From positions 62,001-126,000 of the forward strand of contig JAECZO010000082.1 in NCBI GenBank assembly GCA_019188245.1: DNA of 64,000 nt. The letters run 5' to 3'. Each line of letters opens with the position of its first letter. The stretch's first letter is position 1. The position numbers and the translations under genes were made by a program. This document shows, in pieces, positions 51,801 through 60,800 of this stretch. This DNA comes from Novymonas esmeraldas (lineage: Eukaryota > Euglenozoa > Kinetoplastea > Trypanosomatida > Trypanosomatidae). The notes under the pieces were generated by a model that saw only the letters and a program-made list of their open reading frames with translations, had not been told where the DNA came from and ran no database searches.

Positions 51801-54800
51801 ATCGTCATGGTGTTCATCTGGCGGATGAGCATGCCGCGCTTCTTCTCCAGGTCCGGCCGCTCCTGGCTCACCACGACGGCGAGCAGCTGATCCTCCAGGC
51901 CCGTCTCCGTCACCATGAAGTTGATCAGTGTCGTCTGCGCATTCACCTCCGGGCCGTAGTGCGGGTTGCCGAGCTTCGTCTGCAGGATCAGGCGGAACTT
52001 TGCGTTGTACTCCACCTCGGTGGCGCCGAGCTTGATGAACTCACGACCGCCCTTGCGGAACGTCTGGCGGCTGAGCACGCCGTCGAGGACGGGCTCCACG
52101 AACTCGCCGAGGCCCTCGATGAGGCACGGGAGGCCCTCCTCGATGCAGGTCTGCAGCGTGCGCTGCCACCCCTTCTGCGTCGTCTGGACGACGCGCAGCC
52201 CGTTCTTCTCCTCCCGCGTTCGAATCCACTTGATGCCCTGCAGCTGCGGGTCGATCATGAGCGGCCAGCGCATGCAGTTGGTGAGGATGGCGCCGTTCTC
52301 GGTCGAGACGCGGTCGGACGGGAGGCCCTCGTTGTTCCACGACGCCACCGCCGCCTCCGACGTGAGCACGTCCATCGTGGCGTCGAGGCCCTCCGTCATC
52401 GGGATGCCGAGCCGCTTGATGTGCGGCAGCCAGTCCTGCTCCACGATCTGCTCGCGGAACGCCTTGGAGAACGGCCCGATGTACGACACGAAGGACGCGC
52501 TCAGCAGCACGTCGCCGACGAGCAGCTTCGCGGCCTCCTTCAGCTTCTCGATCGTCGCGCCCCAGCGCACGCTCTCGTCCGAGAGCCCGCTCACGAGACG
52601 CTGCGCCAGGTTCATCTTCATCTGCGTCTTCTTCGCCTTGGCCTCGATCGCGTCGGCCTCGGCGACGGCCTTGTCGTACTGGCTCACCAACGCCCCCAGC
52701 TTCGCCTGCAGGTCCGCGACCTTGTCTTGGATCTTCTTGAGCGCAGCGCGGCTGGAGACGAGGCGCTGCTGCGCCTCGGCGAGTCGCTCCTCCTTCGGCC
52801 GCACCTCGCAGCGGACAGTGTGGTAGCGGTTCATGCCGATCGCCCACTTGCACAGACCCGCGGCGGCGCCGGACTTGCTCTTGATGATGTCCGGGTCGAA
52901 GGAGGGGTTGCTGATGTACACCTGGATCTGGTCGATGCAGGCCTGCGGGATGTTGTTGACGTCGAAGCTGCGCAGCTCCGAGAGAAAGCGGTCCACCTGG
53001 TTCATCATCTTCTTGCACTCATTCCACGACCGCTGCTTCATCGACGGGATTGAGCGTGGGTTGGACGTGAGCACCAGCACGCAGATGGCCACCATCTGCA
53101 CATCCTCCGGCGGCTTGCCGAGGTTCTTCAGCTCCGCGATCGAGGCCTTGTCGAGCGTGTCGAGGGCCCCCAGCGCCTCTAGGACGAGCGGCTGCGCCTT
53201 GGCCAGATCCTCCTGGCACTGCTTCTCGAAGGACGTCACCTCCTCCACGATCTTGTTCGTCTTCGCCTCCTCCTTCGCCGCGATGGAGCTCTGCTCCTCC
53301 ACGACGGACTTCTCGCGGCCCACCGTCTCGAGCAGCGCCGCCGTCTTCTGCCGCGCCTCCTCCACCTCCACGCTCTCCCGCTGCAAGACCTCCTGCAGCC
53401 CCTGCACCTGTGCGCCGGCCTCCTTGATCTTGTCGATGCCGCTCACGAGGCGGTCCGTCTGGTCGGTGTTCTCCTTGCGCTTCCTGGCGAGCAGGTCCTT
53501 GTAGAAGGCGATGAGCTCGAGGAAGGACTTGGGGGTCGTGTAGGCGTGGCGCTTCTCCTGCGCGTAGTACTCCTCGCACGTCTCTGTCACCTTCATCTGG
53601 CAGTACGCCATGAAGTCGGCGATGTTCTGCGTCATCTCTGCGCCGCCGAGCTCGATCTCCGACAAGAAGCGCTGCGCCACCGACTTGAGCGCCTGCTCCG
53701 GCCAGCTCAGGAACCAGTCGATCACGGTCGTGTTCGCCAGCGCGGGGAACTGCCGGCACCACGCCGCGAAGTTCTTGCTCACCGGCGAGAAGCAGAGGAT
53801 GATGTGCAGGTTCGAGCGGACCTTGTTGATGAAGTGGTCCCAGCACACATCGGGGTTCGAGTAGTCGGCGACGCCGGACGCCTTCACCTCGTTCGTCACG
53901 GAGCCGACGATGCCCTCACGCTCGTCCTGGTTGAACAGCTCCGGCACGTTGCCGCTGCTGAGCATGTCGTTCAGGTAGACCAGCATGTCCATCGACACGA
54001 TCTGCGTGTCCGTGATGATGAAGGCGAACGGGTACCCGCGCACGCCGCACTTGCGGTACAGCTCCTGCATGTCGGTGCGGAAGTCGTTGATGTCGTACGT
54101 GCTCGTCACCAGGATCTGGAAGATGTCATGGCCGTTGATGTACGACGCCAGGCGCGCCAGAGACTGCTTGCCGGAGCCGCCGACGCCGACCAGGAAGGCG
54201 TTACCGCGCGGGTTCGAGGTGATGCGGGAGATGCGGCAGACGTGCTCGATGGCCTGGTTGAAGAGCACAAGGTTCATCGACGCGTAGTTCTCGTTGTAGT
54301 CCGTCAGCTTCTTGCGCAGGAAGGCGCCGGCCTCGTCGTAGTTCGTCTCGTTGTAGACGTTCTCCTGTCCGTCCGGTGTGGTGTGGAATGGCGCCCACAG
54401 CAGCGGCTCCTCCAGCACCTCCTTCGCGCTCACGTCGGTGAAGCCGGCGCGCGTGATGACCTCCTGCAGCAGCGTGTCGTAGCGCTTCATGTCGGCGTCG
54501 TCGGCCATGCGGTCGCGGAAGGTGCGGTTGCACTCGTGCACCCAGAGCCGGACCAGCTGGAGGCTTGTCTTGTGCAGCTTCGCGTTCGACTTGCACAGGC
54601 CCTGGAAGATGTTGAACATCTCGCGCATGTTCCACTGGTAGTGGAACTTGACGGCCGTCGGGAAGAACAGCTTCGCCACGTTGGAGTGCAGCTCGATCGT
54701 CGCATTCGTCAGCAGCGTCGTCAAGGTCTCGCGGATGTCGCGCGAGAACGGCTTCGTGTGCGCCTGCAGGATCTGGCCGTAGATGCTCACGAGGTCGGCG

Positions 54801-57800
54801 CGGTCCGGCATGTTTGTCGAGAAGACGGCGAAGTGGCGCAGCAGTCGGTCGAGGATGGTGAAGGTGCCCGACTTCGGGTTCATCGCGCCGACGTAGCGCA
54901 CGTCCACCACCTCCTTCTGCACAATCTTCACACGGTCGTACCAGAAGCCGTAGCCGACGTGCTGCTGCAGCAGCGCCACCGCCTCCTGCGTGCCGTACTT
55001 GTCCGGCGCCGGCATGTTCATGTCGTCGAGGAAGAACACGAGCTTCTTGCGGTTCGGCGGGCCGTAGGTGCGGCCGGAGCGCTTCTCCAGCGACTGCTCC
55101 ATCACCGCCTGCAGGCCCGAGGACGAGGTGCGCGCGTTGAAGGAGACGACGCGGAAGAGCACCTTCTCGTTGTCCAGCGAGCGCAGCTTCGACATGATCA
55201 GGTTCGTCTTGCCCGTACCGGCGGTGCCCACAAGCATGACACCCTTCGCGTTGTCTACAAAGAGGCTCATGAGGTAGGACATGCGCACCGTATCGGCCGT
55301 CTGCACCGACACAGACGACAGCTGCACGTCGGCGTCCGGCGCGTAGGGCTGCACGAGCTCCGTCCACGGCTTCCAGTCGAACACGACGGCGCCGTTGTCG
55401 TCCTTCGTCTTGTCGATGTAGAAGTCGAAGATCGAGCCCGCCTCGGAGATCTTCATGTTGGGGAACTCCTTCTTCCACTGGTTCGAGAAGTTGAGGCGCA
55501 TGTCGATGCGGCCGTCAGAGCTCGGCAGCGGGCCGCCAAAGGCCCAGATGACGGCGAAGGCGAAGTACTTCTCGTACACCTCGACAGGGTTGGAGTGCTT
55601 CGCCAGCTCCTCCGGCTCCATCGTCCTGAAGATGCCGTCCAGGAGGAAGCAGATGGTCTGCACCATGTTGATGTCCATGACCGACACGACCGGACGCATG
55701 CTGCGCTTCCAGAACTCAAAGACGAGCGGCACATACTTGTCGAAGAGGTTGTCAAGGATGACGCCCTCGCGCCTCTCGCGCGTTGCGATCCACTTGTCCT
55801 TGAACGGCCCCCAGCCAAGGTCGGACTCGTTGATGAAGATGACACCGGCGCGCGACACGGTCGCCGGCGAGGCGTTGCGCAGGTGCGACACCTCGAAGAT
55901 CATGCGCATCGAGTCTGTCAGCGGGATCCGCTCGTTCGACACGAGCGTCAGCATCTTGTTGTCGTCCATCACGGTGTTCATCGACTCGATCCACTCTGCG
56001 TCGATGATGCCGTCCAGCACGATCCACTTCATGTTCTTCTTCTTCTTGGACTCCACCGCGTAGTCGCGGAAGATCGTCGACAAGATGCCGTCGCGCCACT
56101 CCTTCTGCGGCGTGAAGTAGCCGTAGAGCTCGTTGGACGAGATCGCCTTGGGGTTCAGGCACGACGACACCGCCTTCGCCTTCCAGTCGTCCTGGTGGAG
56201 CTTCGTCAGCGCCCCCTGCAGGCAGCGCCAGCACTCCGTCTTGCCCGCGCCGGCCGCGCCGAGGATGAACACGGAGTGACGCACGTGCAGCAGCTCCTCG
56301 TACTGGACGCACTTGAGGATGAAGATGTCGTTCTCGCCGGGCAGGTTGCCCTGCTCCTTGCACACAGCCTTGCACGCGGTCACCAGCTCCGGCTTGTCCT
56401 TCTTCGGCACGTCGAGGTTCGGGAACAGCGAGCGGATGAGACCCATGAACACGTACACGTCGTCCTTGCTCAGCTTCGCCATGTTCGTGTCGCGCAGCGC
56501 GCGCATGAGCACGTTGCGCTCCGGGAGGTCCGGATCACCGCGCTTGAGGGCGCCGGCGATGTACAGCACAGACTTCACCGCGCGCAGACCCCAGTCGTAG
56601 TGGTCCTGCGGCGACAGCAGCTCCTTGTTGAGCCGGTAGAGCGTGACGAACTTGAGCGCGAGATCCTTGGCATCGCCGAAGCCCTCCGCGGCCAGCATAA
56701 TTTCGCAGATGTTCTTCAGGTCGGGCACGCACATGGCGCATGGGCGGAAGAGCGACTTGATGTTCTCCGGCAGCTCCGTGCGGCCGGCGTAGCCGGGGTT
56801 CATGGTGATCCACATGCCCACGGAGCGCTCGATCGAGATCTCCTCGTCCATGAAGCGGAAGCGCGACTTGTGCTCCTTGAGCGCGTTCAAGATGGAGCCC
56901 ACCTGCGTCGCCACGACGGAGAGGACCTCGATGGAGATGCGGTTGAACTCGTCGAAGCAGCCCCACGAGCCGGACATGGCGAGACCCTTGAAGATCTGGC
57001 CGAGGGTGATGTAGTTCATCTGGTCCGAGCAGTTGAAGACGTAGCAGGCGATGCCCATGTTACGCGCCAGGTCCTTCGTCGTCTCGGTCTTGCCCGTACC
57101 GGCCGGCCCGGCTGGGGCACCGCCCTGGTTGAGCCGCAGCGCCTGCGTGAGTGTGATGTAGCAGCGATCCGTCAGCTTCGTGATCACGAGGCAGCCGCAC
57201 AGGCCGATGTACTCGTAGCCGTTGATGAAGTCCGCGTCGGCGATGCGGATCTCGCTGCCCTTGTTCTCGTCCCAGTAGTACCGCAGCTGCGACTGCCAGC
57301 TGAAGGACTCGACGGAGTCGACGCGGTCGTCCACCATGCTCTGCACGATGTCGCGGTTGTGCACGTCGATGGTGATGAGGTGGACGAGCATCTTGCGCTC
57401 CGTGGAGGAGCGGTCCAGCAGCACCTCCTTGATGAGGCTGTCCAGCTGCGACTTCTGGCTCTTCAGCAGGTCCTTCATGCCCATGTCGTTGCCCTCCTCG
57501 ATCTGCGTGAAGGCCTGATGCACCTCCGTGGTGAACCAGATGCGCGACGCAACGATGATGGCCTGGCACGGGTACTGGTAGATCCATTCGTTGCGCGGCT
57601 TCTCGATGTAGCCGGCGTTCGCGTCCCGGATGTGCACCTTCATGCTGCGCTTCGTGCACTGCACCAGCCCCTCGAGCCAGATCTCCACCGCGCCGTCGCA
57701 CGCAAAGCTCTCCGTCAGCGTCACCTTCTCGCCCTGGATCGACACCATCTCCCACACATCCACCGCACTGGCACTCGGGTATGGGTTCTTGTCGAAGGTG

Positions 57801-60800
57801 AAGGAGTCCACCGAGTCGATGATCTTGCTCATGTGCACCATGACAGCACGCGGGTCGGACCCCTTGGAGAGGATGTCGATCAGGTCCGTGTCGGACACGA
57901 AGAAGAAGCGCGGGAAGAGCTTCCGCTTCGTCTCCAGGTAGTCGGCCAGCGCCTTCTCGCAGCGGTTCAGGATGTCCTGGATGTAGTTCAGCGTCTCCTC
58001 CAGCGTCTCACCACGCCCAATGTCCTCCGACAGCTTGCCGGAGCAGATCGTCTCCACCGGGTTCGCGTAGTGGTGCGCCTTGCTCATGAGCAGCCGGAAC
58101 ACGCGGTCCGCCTCGCTGAACTGCTTCGCCTCGTTGGGCAGCTGCACCTTGATGTCCTCGGAGAGGACGAAGATGGGGAAGAGGTTCTGCCACTGTCGCT
58201 GGATGTCCATCCACTTTGTCGTGCACGTGTCGACCAGCCCGAGGTCCTTCTGCCAGCCCAGCACCTTCTCGTAGAAGTACTCGACGAAGCGGTCGGACAG
58301 CATCGAGGAGAGCGCGTTGTTGTCGTTCTCCAGCTGCTCCACCACGTCGTCGACGGAGCCGAGCAGATAGCAGTCGAGGTGCGCGTCCTTGTCGTACGTG
58401 AACTGCAGCTTCTCCCACGCCACGATGATCTTGGACAGGTTCGTCTCGATGCGCAGCTCCTTCTCGGCCTTCTCGACGATGTTCGCGACGTCGTCGGCGT
58501 AGTTGTGCAGACCGAGGGCGAAGAGCTTCTCGAGCGTGAAGTCGGCCGCGGTGGGGTTGATGGTGCCGGGCTGGTTCGTCGTGCGCACGAGCTCCGCCCA
58601 GTGGCGCGGCCGCATCGACGGCGAGCTCAGCGACTCACAGAGCGGCAGCGAGGTGCGCATGTTGCGCACCGTCTCGTCGACGCCCTTGAACACGCCCCAG
58701 CCCTTGACCTTCATCGGCTGCAGCTGCAGCTGCTTCGAGATCTTCTTTGCCTCGTCCTCGAAGTAGGCGACGTCGGCGTCCTTGAAGGTCGAGCGCATCC
58801 AGTCGCGGAACTGCGACGTGACGTGGAAGTTGAGGTCCCAGATCTGCTTCAGCAGCGCCAACTCCTGGCGGCACTCGCGGATGCTCTTGAAGTGTGACAC
58901 GGCGAGATCGAAGAGGTCCTGCAAGTTCTGCAGCCCCTTCGCCTTCTTCTCCACCACCATGAAGTGCGCGTAGACGCTGTCGATCGTGTTGTAGACCTCG
59001 CCGGGCTGAATGGCGTAGGTGAAGAGCGGGTTCTGGTGGAAGGCGTCCACCTCAGCGCTCAGCTCGTGCTCGAATGCCGCCACGTCCTCCTTGATCTTCT
59101 CCGCCTCGCGGTCCTGCACGATCGAGTTCTGCGCGCGCGCGTTGAGCGCCTTCTTGTTCAGCGCGACCCACTGCTCCGGCGCAGGCTTCCGCAGCTCCTC
59201 CAGCTTCTCGATCTTGGCCAGCTCCGCCTCGGCGTCCGGCGACGTGCTCGCGTGCGTCTTCAGCATGCCGATGGCCGCCTTGATGGGCGGAAACATGCCG
59301 CCGGTCTCGCCCGTCTCGTCGTCGCCCATGACCTCCGTGTTGCGCTTGCGGCAGTCGCGAATCCACCGCATCACGGACTTCAGCGCATCCACGTCGCCGT
59401 CCAGCACCTCCACCTCGAGCCCCTTGTCGGCCTCCTTGATGAACACGTAGAGGTGGTTGAGGTCTGCCTTGATCTTATCGAGCAGGTAGTCGGAGTACAT
59501 CTCCTTCCAGCGCCGGCTCAGGTCGCGGAGTGCGATGCGCAGCGGCTTCACATCGATCAGCACCGACCCCTCCATGTGGCGGTCCTCGATCGCGGCGAGT
59601 CGGCTGCGGATGCGCGTGTACTCGGTGATGGCGCGGTCGAACTCCAGCAGGCTCACGCCGAAGTACTCCGCCGGCTTCTGCGCCGCCGCCGCCGCCGCCG
59701 CGGGGTCCTCCATCGAAGCACTCGCACGCCGCGCGTCGCGCTGGTGGTCCATCTCGATGAACTGCGCAAACACCTTCTTGCGGTCCGTCTCCCAGAGCGA
59801 CTTGAACTCGTCGTAGACGTGCCGGTACTCCTCGCAGGCCGCCACGTTCTGCTGGAACAGCGCCTGGATCTCGCCCACGAGGGCCTGCACGTGCTCGTTG
59901 TGCCGCATCTCCTCTGCGTACGACGTGGCGCCGTGGACAGGGTCGATCAGCCCGGAGGAGCCGATGACGCCGTCGATGGTGTCGCTGAGTGTCTGCCACA
60001 CCGACTTCTCCTCGCCGTCGCCGGTCATCAGCGCCGGGTCGAAGCGCGACTTGGATGTCGGGTGGTCCGCCGTCGCCTTGGAGAGCGACAGCTTCACGTC
60101 GACAAGCGCGATGCCGTCGTGGTCGGCCAGCCAGACCGGGTCCAGCTGGTTGCGCATGTTCGTCAGCGACGACACCGCCGCCTCGGCCAGGCACTCCCGC
60201 GCGACGGAGCTGACGTAGGCGAGGTACTTCTGCCACACCGCGTCCGTGACGCTCACGACCGCGCCGCCGTTCGTCTCCTTCAGCGTCTGCAGCGCATCGA
60301 GGCTGCTTTGCGTCAGGGCCTTGATCTCGCCATTGCGCTCCCGCAGGCCGCTGGCGCGCGCGTCGACGTAGTCGCCAAGGGTCTTGCGGAGCTCCGCCTC
60401 CGACATGGTCTTCGCGCCGGCCGCGGCGTCGAGTGGGAAGAGCACGTCGTCCGTCTTGTACTTCCTCATGGTGTCCTTCATCTGCTGGACGTTGCTGTGC
60501 AGCGTGGACACGGCCGTGTCGATGGCCGTCACCTGCTTCAGCGCCTCCTCGATGAACGCGTTCGTTGCGTCCTCGTTCTCCCACCGCACGTCCTTGAGGC
60601 CGCGCGAGACGAAGGCCTCGAACTTCACCAGCTCCGCCTCGATGAGGGGGCGCTCGTCGTTCGGCCGGAGGCTGGAGCTGAAGTCGTTGTACGTGGTGCA
60701 GAGGTACTCCAGCTTGAGCGCCTGGTCGCGGTAGACGTCGCGCTTGGTGAAGATCGCCTCCGCGTCGGGTGGAATCTCAAACTGGCCCACACCCGCCGAG

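Noticed and set aside
53546-58897. Open plus-strand frame of 1783 codons opposite the dynein gene
   Set aside because: It is exactly antisense to a well-supported dynein motor. GC-rich third positions on the coding strand remove stop codons from an antisense frame; the translation is Arg/Val/His/Leu-rich with no domain.
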